From Eutrophocola sp965661105 (GTDB lineage: Bacteria > Pseudomonadota > Gammaproteobacteria > Pseudomonadales > Pseudohongiellaceae), in assembly GCA_965661105.1 (NCBI GenBank), contig CBFICR010000002.1:51260-115259 (forward strand): DNA of 64,000 bases, in the 5' to 3' direction. Both the position numbers and the translations under genes were made by a program. Within the stretch, counting starts at the first letter, position 1. The number at the start of each line of letters is the position of its first letter. Of this stretch, positions 51,587 through 61,018 are shown piece by piece. The notes beneath the pieces are model-generated. The model searched no databases. It was not told where the DNA came from and worked only from the letters and a program-made list of their open reading frames with translations.

Positions 51587-51841
51587 TCAGCCTCCGGTAA
51601 CAGGTGGAAAGAAAGCGACTTCATCACCGGCCTGCAAGGAGGCACAACGGTCTGCCATTTCATGATTGACAGCAACCATGACAGACCCTTTACCGAGAAC
51701 ATCAGCCCAGCTATCTCCGTATTTGCTAGCCAGAAAAGTCACCAGCTGTTCGACTGTCTCAACATCCGCGGGCAAATCAAGCGTTTTATGCTCAACCCCC
51801 AGAGCTTCGCGGATACTGGCAAAAAAATGTACGGCAATCAT
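51587..51841 (-). CDS. moaD: molybdopterin synthase sulfur carrier subunit MoaD
   Basis: An 84-aa ubiquitin-like protein ending in GDEVAFFPPVTGG; the C-terminal Gly-Gly is thiocarboxylated to carry sulfur. It lies between moaC and moaE, 12 bases after moaC. Confidence 0.95.
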   Translation of the reverse strand: MIAVHFFASIREALGVEHKTLDLPADVETVEQLVTFLASKYGDSWADVLGKGSVMVAVNHEMADRCASLQAGDEVAFFPPVTGG

Positions 51842-51853
51842 TTAAGGATTCCT

Positions 51854-52333
51854 TTAGCTTTGGCGCTTGTAGAGGCCAGACTTGCCCCCCGACTTTTCGA
51901 GTAACTGCAAACTATGAACGACCATGCCACGATCTACCGCCTTACACATATCATAAACCGTTAACGCCGCAATTGAGGCCGCCGTCAATGCTTCCATTTC
52001 CACACCGGTTTGTCCCGCGAGCTTGCAGGTAGCAAGGACTCTCACTTCACATTTCTCTTCATCAGCCTGCAGTTCAACATTAACAGAGCTCAGCATCAGG
52101 GGGTGACAAAGGGGAATCAGGTCTGAACATTTTTTTGCCGCCTGAATTCCCGCTATACGGGCAACCGCAAAAACATCGCCTTTTTTATGGCCACCCTCAA
52201 TAATGAGCTTCAATGTTTCGGGTTGCAGTTGAATAATGGCTTGTGCAGTGGCGCTGCGCTCGGTAATTGCCTTGGCGCCAACATCGACCATATGTGCCTG
52301 ACCACTGTCATCAAGATGAGTTAATTTAGACAT
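51854..52333 (-). CDS. moaC: cyclic pyranopterin monophosphate synthase MoaC
   Basis: Second step of molybdenum-cofactor synthesis. A 159-aa protein matching E. coli MoaC (MSKLTHLDDSGQAHMVDVGA, HKKGDVFAVARIAGIQAAKK, LIPLCHPLMLSSVNVELQAD, GVEMEALTAASIAALTVYDM). Start chosen at 52333 by that alignment; the longer frame is not supported. First of moaCDE, with no moaA or moaB in the window; divergent from nudJ. Confidence 0.95.
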   Translation of the reverse strand: MSKLTHLDDSGQAHMVDVGAKAITERSATAQAIIQLQPETLKLIIEGGHKKGDVFAVARIAGIQAAKKCSDLIPLCHPLMLSSVNVELQADEEKCEVRVLATCKLAGQTGVEMEALTAASIAALTVYDMCKAVDRGMVVHSLQLLEKSGGKSGLYKRQS

Positions 52334-52535
52334 AACCTTATAATTTCCGCTTACTCTTTGGAGGGTAGTAAAGAATGGCAATTATCCATGTTCACCTGCC
52401 ATTAATGAAGGGAAAATCCTGAACTTCCTGGCTTACACATATCACCCTTAATCTGGCAGGTGTATTTATCACCAGGCCTAATTGAGATAGGATGCCTCCT
52501 TTTTCAATTTCTCCCTGAATTTATTGGCTCTGCAC

Positions 52536-52979
52536 ATGATCTGGACAGCCCACAGTACCGTTGCCACCGTTGTTGAACAGGACGGAAAGTTCCTGATGGT
52601 TGAAGAAATCGACAACTCTAGCAAGGTTTTTAACCAACCCGCCGGACATCTTGACGAAGGTGAAACGCTGTTTACGGCAGCGATCAGGGAAACTCTGGAA
52701 GAAACCGCCTGGCATGTGACCCTGACAGCTTTTCTGGGCAATTATGTCTACAAGGCGCCCAACGGTATCACCTATGTCAGGCATTGCTTCATAGCGACCC
52801 CTGACAGCCATGATGCGTCCCTGTCCCTGGACGACGGCATTATTGCTGCACACTGGCTCAGCACCGATAGTATATTTTCAGACAGCTTTGTCCCGCGCAG
52901 TCCGCTTGTGGTGAAGGCGATAGAGGATTATCTCGACGGAAAGCGAATGCCATTGGACGTCATCCAACACTTTATTTGA
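52536..52979 (+). CDS. nudJ: Nudix hydrolase NudJ (thiamine/nucleoside diphosphatase-like)
   Basis: A 147-aa Nudix protein. The Nudix box is residues 37-59 (GHLDEGETLFTAAIRETLEE), fitting Gx5Ex7REUxEE with Ala in place of the late Gly. The start ATG at 52536 (MIWTAHSTVATVVEQDGKFL) mirrors E. coli NudJ; a TTG four codons earlier is possible. Placed before mnmA as in E. coli and Pseudomonas. Confidence 0.9.
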   Translation: MIWTAHSTVATVVEQDGKFLMVEEIDNSSKVFNQPAGHLDEGETLFTAAIRETLEETAWHVTLTAFLGNYVYKAPNGITYVRHCFIATPDSHDASLSLDDGIIAAHWLSTDSIFSDSFVPRSPLVVKAIEDYLDGKRMPLDVIQHFI

Positions 52980-53008
52980 ATAGTCAGCTGCATAAGTAAA
53001 TTTTCACC

Positions 53009-54100
53009 ATGACAGGAAAAGCCAGAGAAAAAGTAATCGTAGGTATGTCGGGAGGCGTCGACTCTTCCGTTGCCGCGCTATTGCTGCTGCAACAGGGTTA
53101 TCAGGTCGAAGGCCTGTTCATGAAGAATTGGGATGAAGACGATGGAACCGAATACTGTACGGCAAAAGAGGATCTGGCTGATGCCAGCGCGGTATGTGAA
53201 AAACTCGGAATAAAACTTCACAGCGCAAACTTTGCCGCCGAATACTGGGACAACGTATTTGAACACTTCCTGACAGAATACCAGGCTGGACGAACTCCCA
53301 ACCCCGACATATTGTGTAACCGTGAAATCAAGTTCAAGGCATTCCTCGAATATGCCACCATGCTCGGTGCCGATATGATTGCCACGGGTCATTATGTTCG
53401 AAAACGACAATCCGCAGCCGGTACGTTTCTGCTTAAAGGCCTCGATGCCAACAAGGATCAGAGTTATTTCCTTTGTGCCGTCAATGCAGAGCAGATTTCC
53501 CGCACCCTGTTTCCCGTTGGTGAACTGGAAAAACAGGAAGTGAGAACCCTGGCTGAACAGCATGGACTTGTCACCCATGACAAAAAGGACAGCACCGGTA
53601 TATGTTTTATTGGCGAAAGGCGTTTCAAGGATTTTCTGGAAAATTACATTCCTGCACAGCCGGGAAATATCGAAACGCCTGAAGGGGAAATACTCGGGCA
53701 ACACAGCGGACTGATGTTTCATACCCTGGGACAACGTCAGGGCCTGGGTATTGGCGGGCGCAAGGATATGCCGGAATCACCCTGGTATGTAGCCGCAAAA
53801 GATATCAAGCGTAATGTTCTGATCGTTGTACAGGGCAATGACCACCCCCTGCTGTTTTCTGCCGGTCTCATGTGCGCCAGGCCCCACTGGGTCAATTCAG
53901 CTCCGCAGTTTCCCCTTGTCTGCACGGCAAAGATTCGTTATCGCCAACCAGACCAGGCATGCAAGATTGAAGAACTGGATGGACAGATTGTGGTAACGTT
54001 CGAGCAGCGCCAGCGCGCAGTCACCCCCGGGCAGTCCATCGTCTTTTATCAGGATGACCAATGTCTCGGTGGCGCCGTCATCGAAACATACTTTTCTTAA
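53009..54100 (+). CDS. mnmA: tRNA 2-thiouridylase MnmA
   Basis: Thiolates U34 of tRNA-Lys, -Glu and -Gln. The 363-aa protein has the PP-loop SGGVDSS (14-20), the first catalytic Cys in NPDILCNREIKF and the second in STGICFIGERRFKDFL, with a C-terminal beta-barrel domain. 29 bases after nudJ. Downstream hflD follows by 40 bases. Confidence 0.97.
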   Translation: MTGKAREKVIVGMSGGVDSSVAALLLLQQGYQVEGLFMKNWDEDDGTEYCTAKEDLADASAVCEKLGIKLHSANFAAEYWDNVFEHFLTEYQAGRTPNPDILCNREIKFKAFLEYATMLGADMIATGHYVRKRQSAAGTFLLKGLDANKDQSYFLCAVNAEQISRTLFPVGELEKQEVRTLAEQHGLVTHDKKDSTGICFIGERRFKDFLENYIPAQPGNIETPEGEILGQHSGLMFHTLGQRQGLGIGGRKDMPESPWYVAAKDIKRNVLIVVQGNDHPLLFSAGLMCARPHWVNSAPQFPLVCTAKIRYRQPDQACKIEELDGQIVVTFEQRQRAVTPGQSIVFYQDDQCLGGAVIETYFS

Positions 54101-54140
54101 CAATTAGCTCTTAACAATTAGCGGAAAAAGTAAGCCAGCC

Positions 54141-54779
54141 ATGGAAAAGAAAATGCGACAGTGCCTTGCCCTCTCCGGTGTCGCCCAGTCAGCCTATATG
54201 GTCAGACAACTTGCCCAACATGGCATGGTGGGACAGGACAAGCTGAACACCATGATCCGCAGTTTATTTATTACCAATCCCGGTACGACTGAAGAAGTCT
54301 ATGGCTCAGTGAGTCGACTCAATCTTGGCATGCAGGTGCTTCAGGAAATCGTCAGGAATGAAGAAGGTTCACTGAAGTCTCCTGACGTATTGCGCTACTT
54401 TCTTGGCCTGTTACATCTGGAGCGTAAATTATCAGCCAAAAAAGGCATGCTTAAGGAATTAGGCCAGCGTCTTGACAGCATGCAACACCTGTCGCTTGAC
54501 GATCCTGATCTGGCTAATCCCGATCTGATCAGGGAACTTTCGGGAGTGTACAAGGCTACACTGAGTACCTTGCCTTTTCGTATACAGGTCACGGGTGAAG
54601 CCAATTTTCTGAAGAATGAGGAGCTGGCAGACAAGATTCGGGCTGTTTTGCTGACCGGAGTTCGTTCCGCCGTTCTATGGTACCAGTCGGAAGGAAGACG
54701 TTGGCACTTGCTGCTTGGCCGAAAAAGAATTGAGCGTAATCTGTTGCTGCTAATGAACAAAGTGCACGAAATACACTAG
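54141..54779 (+). CDS. hflD: high frequency lysogenization protein HflD
   Basis: A 212-aa helical, membrane-associated protein of the HflD family. LALSGVAQSAYMVRQLAQHG at the start and LLGRKRIERNLLLLMNKV at the end fit E. coli HflD, which also lies between mnmA and purB. Known from E. coli for interfering with lambda cII; its normal function is unclear. Confidence 0.92.
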   Translation: MEKKMRQCLALSGVAQSAYMVRQLAQHGMVGQDKLNTMIRSLFITNPGTTEEVYGSVSRLNLGMQVLQEIVRNEEGSLKSPDVLRYFLGLLHLERKLSAKKGMLKELGQRLDSMQHLSLDDPDLANPDLIRELSGVYKATLSTLPFRIQVTGEANFLKNEELADKIRAVLLTGVRSAVLWYQSEGRRWHLLLGRKRIERNLLLLMNKVHEIH

Positions 54780-54780
54780 C

Positions 54781-54799
54781 ATTCCCACGCTCCGGGAAT
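54781..54799. terminator. short hairpin between hflD and vapC
   Basis: ATTCCC, 7 bases, GGGAAT between convergent genes, followed by an AT-rich stretch but no T-run. Weak; may act as a shared 3' end. Confidence 0.3.
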
Positions 54800-54802
54800 T
54801 AA

Positions 54803-55213
54803 TTAAACAGGTAACGTTTCCAGGTCCAGACCAGGTATCGCGGCAAAGGCTTTACTCTTATGAGCCAGCAGCCTGGCCTCCAGGCTTAAGGCATGAGCCG
54901 CTACCATGGCGTCATTCATATTCAGGGATTGCCCCTGATGCATTGCCTGTAACTGAATAGTGGTATAACTGTCCACGGCAGCCCGATTCCACGGCACTAT
55001 ATCTTCAAGACGTTCACAAAATTCCTGAACCAGTGCGACATGCTCAGAGCGACTCTGGGTCAGCAATGCGCCGGCAATCAATTCCGCATAGGTAATCGCG
55101 GAGATAACCACTTCATCACCATTAACAGACCATTGTTGCAGACGACTTAACAACGGTGCAGGTTGATCGCGAATAATCAGGCGGCACAGATCCGAGGACA
55201 GCATGATGATCAT
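54803..55213 (-). CDS. vapC: VapC-like PIN-domain protein with degenerate active site
   Basis: A 136-aa PIN-domain toxin relative, normally an RNase. Glu44 (ITYAELIAGAL) and Asp101 (NMNDAMVAAHAL) of the acidic centre are present. The N-terminal motif that is usually M-L-D-T-N reads M-L-S-S-D (positions 4-8), so the first catalytic Asp is Ser6. The late T-N-N-T-R-E-F motif reads A-H-K-S-K-A-F. Both changes are confirmed in the nucleotide sequence (CTG TCC TCG GAT). The ATG overlaps the vapB stop (ATGA). It may be inactive or altered. Confidence 0.85.
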   Translation of the reverse strand: MIIMLSSDLCRLIIRDQPAPLLSRLQQWSVNGDEVVISAITYAELIAGALLTQSRSEHVALVQEFCERLEDIVPWNRAAVDSYTTIQLQAMHQGQSLNMNDAMVAAHALSLEARLLAHKSKAFAAIPGLDLETLPV

Positions 55214-55425
55214 GATTTCACCATGCGTGGCCTGATAATCATAAAGTCGTCTTCGGCAGGTTTTAAATCAGCAAAAGATTCCCAGGTCTTTCTGGCCGGA
55301 GTCAGAATAATGGCATTTCCCCGTTTTTCCACATTCACTGCGTCTATTCCGCTAAATGCCAGTTCCTTTGGAATACGCACGGCCTGACTGCGGCCATTGA
55401 TAAATAATTTTGCCTTGGTGCCCAT
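55210..55425 (-). CDS. vapB: VapB-like antitoxin
   Basis: A 71-aa AbrB/SpoVT-fold protein, starting MGTKAKLFINGRSQAVRIPK, the classic VapB N terminus that binds DNA as a dimer. The C-terminal toxin-binding part (KPAEDDFMIIRPRMVKS) deviates. Overlaps vapC by 4 bases; the pair is expected to be autoregulated. Located between hflD and purB, which are adjacent in relatives, so the pair is an insertion. Confidence 0.88.
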   Translation of the reverse strand: MGTKAKLFINGRSQAVRIPKELAFSGIDAVNVEKRGNAIILTPARKTWESFADLKPAEDDFMIIRPRMVKS

Positions 55426-55749
55426 GACTTACCCCATGTTCCTTGTCACCTGATGGGATCATCCCCTGGTAACACTTGTTAACACTCCAACCTTACCCGC
55501 AACAATAACCACAGCAATAACCACAACACCGTAGGGAGGCGTGTTGATGCCCTGATGTTAATGAACGCTTTGCCCCCCAGAGTTGCCATTCAGGGTACAG
55601 AATAACTCTGTAATATGTCAAGCATATACAAGCTTTACAGCGGGTGGATAAAGATCCTAAAAAATGGGATTTAAAGAGGTCGGGAACCTGCTATTCATGC
55701 TTGTTTTCACATATAATGCCGTTTTTAAAACAGCAACAGCATACTCCCT
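55426..55749. other. intergenic region between vapB and purB
   Basis: 324 bases with no gene. A -10 TATAAT lies at 55712-55717, 33 bases before purB, but the -35 (TGCTAT at 55689) is poor. The segment also holds the vapBC promoter on the minus strand, not resolved. Confidence 0.4.
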
Positions 55750-57117
55750 ATGATCCTGACTTCACTCAACGCCATTTCCCCTGTTGATGGCCGCTATCAC
55801 ACCAAAACCAGTACTCTGCAACCCTATTTCAGCGAATATGGCCTGATACGCTATCGGGTAATCGTTGAAATCCGCTGGCTGCAACAACTCGCCACCAATC
55901 CAGGTATTGAAGAAGTCCCCGCACTTTCAGAGGCTGCCAATACGTTTCTGGAAGGACTGATTACCAACTTTGATGAAAACGAAGCTACCCTGATAAAGAA
56001 AAAGGAAGCAGTCACCAATCATGACGTGAAAGCCGTTGAATATTATCTGAAAGAAAAACTGGCAACCCAGAAAGAACTGGCTGAAGTCATGGAATTTGTG
56101 CATTTCGCCTGCACGTCAGAGGACATCAATAATCTTTCCTATGCGCTTATGCTCAAGGAGAGCATGGAGGCCGTTGTTACCCCCATGATGGATGAGGTCA
56201 TTAAAGCTATTCGTCAAAAAGCCCATGACTATGCCGATACTCCCCTGCTCTCGCGCACCCATGGACAGACTGCAACCCCCAGCACCATGGGCAAAGAGTT
56301 TGCCAATACCGTTGCCCGCCTGCAAAGGCAGATGAAACTCATTAAAAATACTGAATTCCTCGGGAAAATTAACGGTGCCGTGGGCAACTATAATGCCCAT
56401 ATTACGACCTATCCGGAAATAGACTGGGAGGCCAATGCCAGGCAGTTTGTGACGGAATTGGGACTGACATGGAATCCCTATACTACCCAGATCGAACCTC
56501 ACGATTATATCGCCGAGTATTTTGACGGCGTATGCCGGTTCAATACCATCCTCATCGATTTCGACAGGGACCTGTGGGGTTATATTTCACTGGGTTACTT
56601 CCGTCAGCAAACCGTTGCCGGCGAAGTTGGATCGTCAACCATGCCGCACAAGGTAAATCCGATTGATTTTGAAAATTCCGAGGGAAATCTGGGGATAGCG
56701 AATGCGCTGATGCAACATCTGGCGCAAAAACTTCCCATCTCTCGCTGGCAACGCGATCTCACCGACTCGACCGTGCTAAGAACGATTGGGGTCGGCCTGG
56801 CCCATAGTATGATTGCTTACCAGGCTTCCCTGAAAGGAATCAGTAAATTACTGGTTGATGAAGACAAAATGCTGGCTGACCTGGATAACAGCTGGGAGGT
56901 ACTGGCAGAAGCGATCCAGACCGTCATGCGGCGCTATGGTATTGACGAACCCTATGAAAAGCTCAAGGCGCTTACCCGAGGGCAGGCAATTTCTCCCGAA
57001 ATATTGGCCGACTTTCTTGATACCCTGGAGTTGCCAAACCCTGTGCGCGAAGAACTGAAACAACTCAGACCTGAAACCTATCTGGGAAATGCCGCCGCCC
57101 AGGCAAAACAAATCTGA
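55750..57117 (+). CDS. purB: adenylosuccinate lyase
   Basis: Cleaves adenylosuccinate and SAICAR in purine synthesis. The 455-aa protein has the signature SSTMPHKVNPIDFENSEGN near residue 296, SRTHGQTATPSTMGKEFANT and TTQIEPHDYIAEYFDGVCRF. Length matches E. coli PurB (456). Its TGA overlaps the roxA ATG by one base (TGATG). Confidence 0.97.
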   Translation: MILTSLNAISPVDGRYHTKTSTLQPYFSEYGLIRYRVIVEIRWLQQLATNPGIEEVPALSEAANTFLEGLITNFDENEATLIKKKEAVTNHDVKAVEYYLKEKLATQKELAEVMEFVHFACTSEDINNLSYALMLKESMEAVVTPMMDEVIKAIRQKAHDYADTPLLSRTHGQTATPSTMGKEFANTVARLQRQMKLIKNTEFLGKINGAVGNYNAHITTYPEIDWEANARQFVTELGLTWNPYTTQIEPHDYIAEYFDGVCRFNTILIDFDRDLWGYISLGYFRQQTVAGEVGSSTMPHKVNPIDFENSEGNLGIANALMQHLAQKLPISRWQRDLTDSTVLRTIGVGLAHSMIAYQASLKGISKLLVDEDKMLADLDNSWEVLAEAIQTVMRRYGIDEPYEKLKALTRGQAISPEILADFLDTLELPNPVREELKQLRPETYLGNAAAQAKQI

Positions 57118-58274
57118 TGCTCCTTGACCGGCATGACAGCATCGATATCAATGTCTTTCTTTCCGAATACTGGCAAAAGAAACCTTTACTGATTAAAGGG
57201 GCTCTGCCTGATTTCACAGACTTTTTAAGTCCCGAAGAGCTGGCAGGACTGGCCTGTGAAGACGAAGTGGAATCACGCCTGGTTTTCAGTAACAACAATT
57301 CCTGGCAACTCAAGCATGGCCCGTTTACAGAGCGCGATTTTACTTTTCTCCCCGAGCGCGACTGGACGCTTCTGGTTCAGTCCGTAGATCACTGGCTACC
57401 TGAAATCAAACGCCTGTTGCAGGAAGTCAGTTTCATTCCATCCTGGCGCCTCGATGACGTCATGATCAGTTACGCCGCAGCCAATGGCAGTGTTGGCCCT
57501 CATTTTGATTATTACGACGTATTCCTGGTCCAGGGAAAAGGTGTACGGCGCTGGCAAATAGGTGAAGCGTGCGACAGCAGCAGTCCGATCAACACGGACT
57601 CCGGACTGAAAATTCTGGAAAATTTCTCCGCCCAACACAGCGAAGAACTGCATCCCGGCGATGTGTTATATATTCCCGCAGGCTTGTCTCACTGGGGGAC
57701 AGCATTGGAACCCGGGCTTTGCTACTCCATCGGCTTCAGGGCACCGGACGTAACCGAATTATTATCTGCCATCAGCCTGCAGGCAGAAGAAACCCTGTCC
57801 GCAGATATTCGCTATCGCGATAACGACATTGATCCCGGGCAGAAGCCAGGCAATATCAGTAGTAGCGCCCTGCAACAGGCAAGAGCACTTATGCAGGATG
57901 CCCTTGCCAATCCTGACCTGCTGATACACAGCTTTGGCCGACTTATGAGCGAACCTCGCCACGTTGAGCTATTTGATCCGCCTGAAGAAGAAATCAGCCC
58001 CGAAAAAATGGCGGTCATGTTACAAAAAGGCATTCAGTTGTCGCCTCACCCGGCCAGTCGTTTTGCCTGCCACCATCATGCCCAGGCCCTGTATTTTTTT
58101 GTCAATGGTGAATCACTGTTTATACCGGATATAAGCGAAAAACTTTCTGCACTCAATGATGAATTGCAACGTGCGCAAGGAAGGGTACTGGATTTGAGAA
58201 AATTTCAGCGCAATGAAGATTGCCTGAAGTTCCTATGTGCCCTTTACAACCAGGGTAGCCTGGTGACAGAGTAA
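57117..58274 (+). CDS. roxA: ribosomal oxygenase RoxA/YcfD (50S L16 arginine hydroxylase)
   Basis: Fe(II)/2-oxoglutarate dioxygenase of the JmjC group that hydroxylates an arginine of ribosomal protein L16 in E. coli. The 385-aa protein has the iron triad His129-x-Asp131 (VGPHFDYYDVFLVQG) and His192 (GLSHWGTALE), with VRRWQIGE, ELHPGDVLYIPAGLSHWG and YSIGFRAPDVTELLS. It is translationally coupled to purB. Confidence 0.92.
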   Translation: MLLDRHDSIDINVFLSEYWQKKPLLIKGALPDFTDFLSPEELAGLACEDEVESRLVFSNNNSWQLKHGPFTERDFTFLPERDWTLLVQSVDHWLPEIKRLLQEVSFIPSWRLDDVMISYAAANGSVGPHFDYYDVFLVQGKGVRRWQIGEACDSSSPINTDSGLKILENFSAQHSEELHPGDVLYIPAGLSHWGTALEPGLCYSIGFRAPDVTELLSAISLQAEETLSADIRYRDNDIDPGQKPGNISSSALQQARALMQDALANPDLLIHSFGRLMSEPRHVELFDPPEEEISPEKMAVMLQKGIQLSPHPASRFACHHHAQALYFFVNGESLFIPDISEKLSALNDELQRAQGRVLDLRKFQRNEDCLKFLCALYNQGSLVTE

Positions 58275-58279
58275 GCATC

Positions 58280-59119
58280 ATGGCAACGTCAATAGGCATA
58301 ATACATCCCGGGGAAATGGGTATTTCCCTGGCCGCGACTGCGCAGAACTCCGGACTGGGTGTGTACTGGTGTCCTGCCGGCAGAAGTAGCGCCAGTCAGG
58401 AGCGCGCCAGTAATCTTGGCATCAAGCCCTTACCTACCCTGCAGGATCTTTGTAATACCTGCGAAATACTGATTTCAGTTTGCCCTCCCCATGCCGCCGT
58501 GGCGGTGGCCGCCGAGGTGATTGCCTGCAATTACCGGGGCATTTACGCTGACGTAAATGCTATTGCCCCGACAACCGTCAAGTCTATCGGCCAGTCAATG
58601 ACTGGGGCAGGTATTGATTTTGTGGACGGCGGGATTATCGGAATACCTGCCACACAGCCTGGGACGACATGGCTTTATCTGTCTGGCAATCATGCCGATA
58701 AAGTCGCCTCCTGCTTCAGCGAAGGGCCGCTGGAAACCAGCGTGCTAGGTCCTGAAATAGGCAAAGCCTCGGGCTTGAAAATGTGCTTTGCCGCCAACAG
58801 CAAAGGCACCGCCGCTCTGCATACCGCTATTCTGGGTACTGCTGAAGCCATGGGGGTCAGGGATGCTCTGGAAAAACAGTGGGCAATTTATAACCCTGAG
58901 TTCACCGAAAAAAGTCAGGCGCGTATCCGCCAGGTTGCCCGTAAAGCATGGCGCTTCAAGGGGGAAATGGAAGAAATTGCAGCGACCATGGAAGCCGCAG
59001 GACTGCCCCACGAGTTCTTTATTGCCGCAGCCCAGGTGTATGAACGACAAAAGTCTTTTAAAGACGCCGGCCATGAACCCACAATAGAAGAAATTCTGGA
59101 AAGGATTGCTGAAAAATAA
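58280..59119 (+). CDS. NAD(P)-dependent oxidoreductase, 6-phosphogluconate-dehydrogenase-like with DUF1932
   Basis: A 279-aa protein with an N-terminal Rossmann domain (IGIIHPGEMGISLAATAQNS, VSVCPP-type loop ILISVCPPHAAVAVA, DFVDGGIIGIPATQPGTTW) and a C-terminal helical DUF1932 domain (LKMCFAANSKGTAALHTAIL). The catalytic Lys is replaced at the usual position by neighbours I cannot assign. Substrate unknown. It starts 5 bases after roxA and ends the run. Confidence 0.8.
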   Translation: MATSIGIIHPGEMGISLAATAQNSGLGVYWCPAGRSSASQERASNLGIKPLPTLQDLCNTCEILISVCPPHAAVAVAAEVIACNYRGIYADVNAIAPTTVKSIGQSMTGAGIDFVDGGIIGIPATQPGTTWLYLSGNHADKVASCFSEGPLETSVLGPEIGKASGLKMCFAANSKGTAALHTAILGTAEAMGVRDALEKQWAIYNPEFTEKSQARIRQVARKAWRFKGEMEEIAATMEAAGLPHEFFIAAAQVYERQKSFKDAGHEPTIEEILERIAEK

Positions 59120-59172
59120 ACCTTTTATCGTACCGGTTATTATCCCTCTACCCTGCTGTTGGGCCACTCTCC

Positions 59173-59204
59173 CCGGTCATTAAAAAACATACGTTAAAGA
59201 CCGG
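59173..59204. other. inverted repeat between the dehydrogenase gene and the YceI gene
   Basis: CCGGTC, 20 bases, GACCGG between two convergent genes. No T-run; a shared transcript end is possible. Confidence 0.3.
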
Positions 59205-59265
59205 AAAAAGTGACACCAAAAGCGGAAGGTTCATACAAGGCGACTAAACCCGTAAGCGCTTAAAA

Positions 59266-59841
59266 TTACTGACGAACGCCTTCGATAGCCAAAATCAGGG
59301 AAACAGTTCCAGCATTGATACCGTATGCCGTTGTATCCAGTGTCATTTCACCTTCAAAGCCAACACGGTAATCACCAAAAGGGGTTTCACCCTCGCCGGT
59401 GCGAACAGCTTCAAAGCTGATGTCTTTTGTCATGCCATGCAGACTGAAAGTCCCGTTAACCCTGACACGGCCATTACCCAGATCTTCCACAGATGTACTG
59501 ACAAATTTAGCCGTAGGATGGCTGTCGACGCCCAGGTAATCACTGCTTTTCAGGTGGGTGTCCCGGGCTTCATGATTTGAATCGATACTGGCAGGATCGA
59601 TATTGACTTCAATCACTGATGACTCGATATCATCGGCATCATAGGTGAAGTGCCCGGTGACATCATTAAAGCGTCCCCACAGGGAACTGATGCCAATATG
59701 GCTCGCCTTGAAACTCACAGAACTGTGCATGCCAGCACCGGTACCGTCAATGACATAATCATCAGCCAGGGCAGTTACGGCAAAATTAGCGGCAAGGAAG
59801 GAAAATACCAGTGGCAGTAAAACTGTCTTTTTTATTTTCAT
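59266..59841 (-). CDS. YceI family periplasmic lipocalin-like protein
   Basis: A 191-aa protein with a signal peptide (1-25, TALA|DDY) and a YceI beta-barrel (YVIDGTGAGMHSSVSFKASH, LWGRFNDVTGHFTYDADD, HLKSSDYLGVDSHPTAKFVS). In relatives it binds polyisoprenoids in a barrel pocket. Start at 59841 (MKIKKTVLLPL), with GGTG upstream; MVINKM five codons earlier also possible. Convergent with the dehydrogenase gene. Confidence 0.9.
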   Translation of the reverse strand: MKIKKTVLLPLVFSFLAANFAVTALADDYVIDGTGAGMHSSVSFKASHIGISSLWGRFNDVTGHFTYDADDIESSVIEVNIDPASIDSNHEARDTHLKSSDYLGVDSHPTAKFVSTSVEDLGNGRVRVNGTFSLHGMTKDISFEAVRTGEGETPFGDYRVGFEGEMTLDTTAYGINAGTVSLILAIEGVRQ

Positions 59842-59995
59842 TTTGTTAATCACCATTTAGACATTTTAAAAATTGGGGAATTCGAAGGCGTGCAACATAC
59901 ACTATGTTCGGCGTTGAAGTCCAGATTCGACGCCCGGAACGTACAATGCCTATCGCTCGCAGTTCTTATATAATACGGGTTCAAAATTTTATCAG

Positions 59996-61018
59996 ATGAT
60001 TATGCAGCCTTATTCAACACACCGATTTTGCGTAGCCCCGATGATGGATTGGACAGACCGCCATTGTCGCTATTTTCTGCGCCTGTTCACAAAGCACACC
60101 TTGCTCTATACAGAAATGGTGACTACCGGGGCACTCCTGTATGGGGATGCCGAGCGTTTTCTCCGATTTAATGTCGCCGAACAACCTGTTGCGCTGCAAC
60201 TGGGAGGCAGTGATCCGGATGAATTGGCAAAAGCAGCCATTATGGGTGAGCAGGCAGGTTACCAGGAAATAAACCTGAACTCCGGCTGTCCCAGTGATCG
60301 TGTACAACGCGGAAAAATCGGCGCCTGTCTGATGGCTGAGCCCAACCTGGTGGCCGAATGTATGGCTGCAATGGGCGAAGCCGTAAGCATCCCGGTCACC
60401 ATTAAATGCCGAATAGGCATTGACGAAATTGATTCGCTCGAACATCTGAGTCATTTTGTCGAAACAGTCTCGGCATCAGGTTGTCGCTGCTTCATCATAC
60501 ATGCCCGCATTGCGGTGCTGGCTGGTCTGAGCCCAAAACAAAACCGGGAAATCCCTCCCCTTAACTATGAACGGGTTTTTTCTATCAAGGAGCAATTTCC
60601 AGATCTTGAAATTGTTATTAATGGCGGCCTTAAAACACTGGAGCAAAGTAGCCAATTACTTGAGAAAGTCGATGGCGTAATGATTGGTCGGGAGGCTTAT
60701 CAGAATCCCAATCTGCTGGCCCGGGTCGATCAGCAGCTATTTGATAGCTATATGCCGGTTAAGACCCAGGAAGAAGTGCTGACGCAATTTATAGACTATG
60801 CCAAAAACGAGCTTGGACATGGCTCGTCCCTGAAACATATGACACGCCATATATTGGGATTATTCCAGGGACAGCCTGGTGCAAAACGTTTTCGTCGTTA
60901 CCTCAGTGAAAATGCTCACAAGGAAGATGCCGGTATCGAAATACTTGAAGCCGCAGGCAGACTCATCCTCAATAATGACAGCACACAAGAAACCTTAATT
61001 CAGGAAACAATATGTTAA
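59996..61018 (+). CDS. dusA: tRNA-dihydrouridine(20/20a) synthase DusA
   Basis: FMN-dependent reductase of tRNA uridine 20. The 340-aa protein has FCVAPMMDWTDRHCRYFLRL, ALQLGGSDPDELAKAA, NLNSGCPSDRVQRGKIGACL with the active-site Cys, FIIHARIAVLAGLSPKQNRE and IVINGGLKTLEQ. It overlaps the TerB-like gene by 7 bases. Starts ATG at 59996 or 60002. Confidence 0.95.
   Translation: MIMQPYSTHRFCVAPMMDWTDRHCRYFLRLFTKHTLLYTEMVTTGALLYGDAERFLRFNVAEQPVALQLGGSDPDELAKAAIMGEQAGYQEINLNSGCPSDRVQRGKIGACLMAEPNLVAECMAAMGEAVSIPVTIKCRIGIDEIDSLEHLSHFVETVSASGCRCFIIHARIAVLAGLSPKQNREIPPLNYERVFSIKEQFPDLEIVINGGLKTLEQSSQLLEKVDGVMIGREAYQNPNLLARVDQQLFDSYMPVKTQEEVLTQFIDYAKNELGHGSSLKHMTRHILGLFQGQPGAKRFRRYLSENAHKEDAGIEILEAAGRLILNNDSTQETLIQETIC

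Noticed and set aside
52393..52462. Molybdenum-cofactor riboswitch before moaC
   Set aside because: CACCTGCC at 52393-52400 pairs with GGCAGGTG at 52455-52462, but the conserved core of the Moco RNA was not recognised by eye. Covariance-model search would decide.
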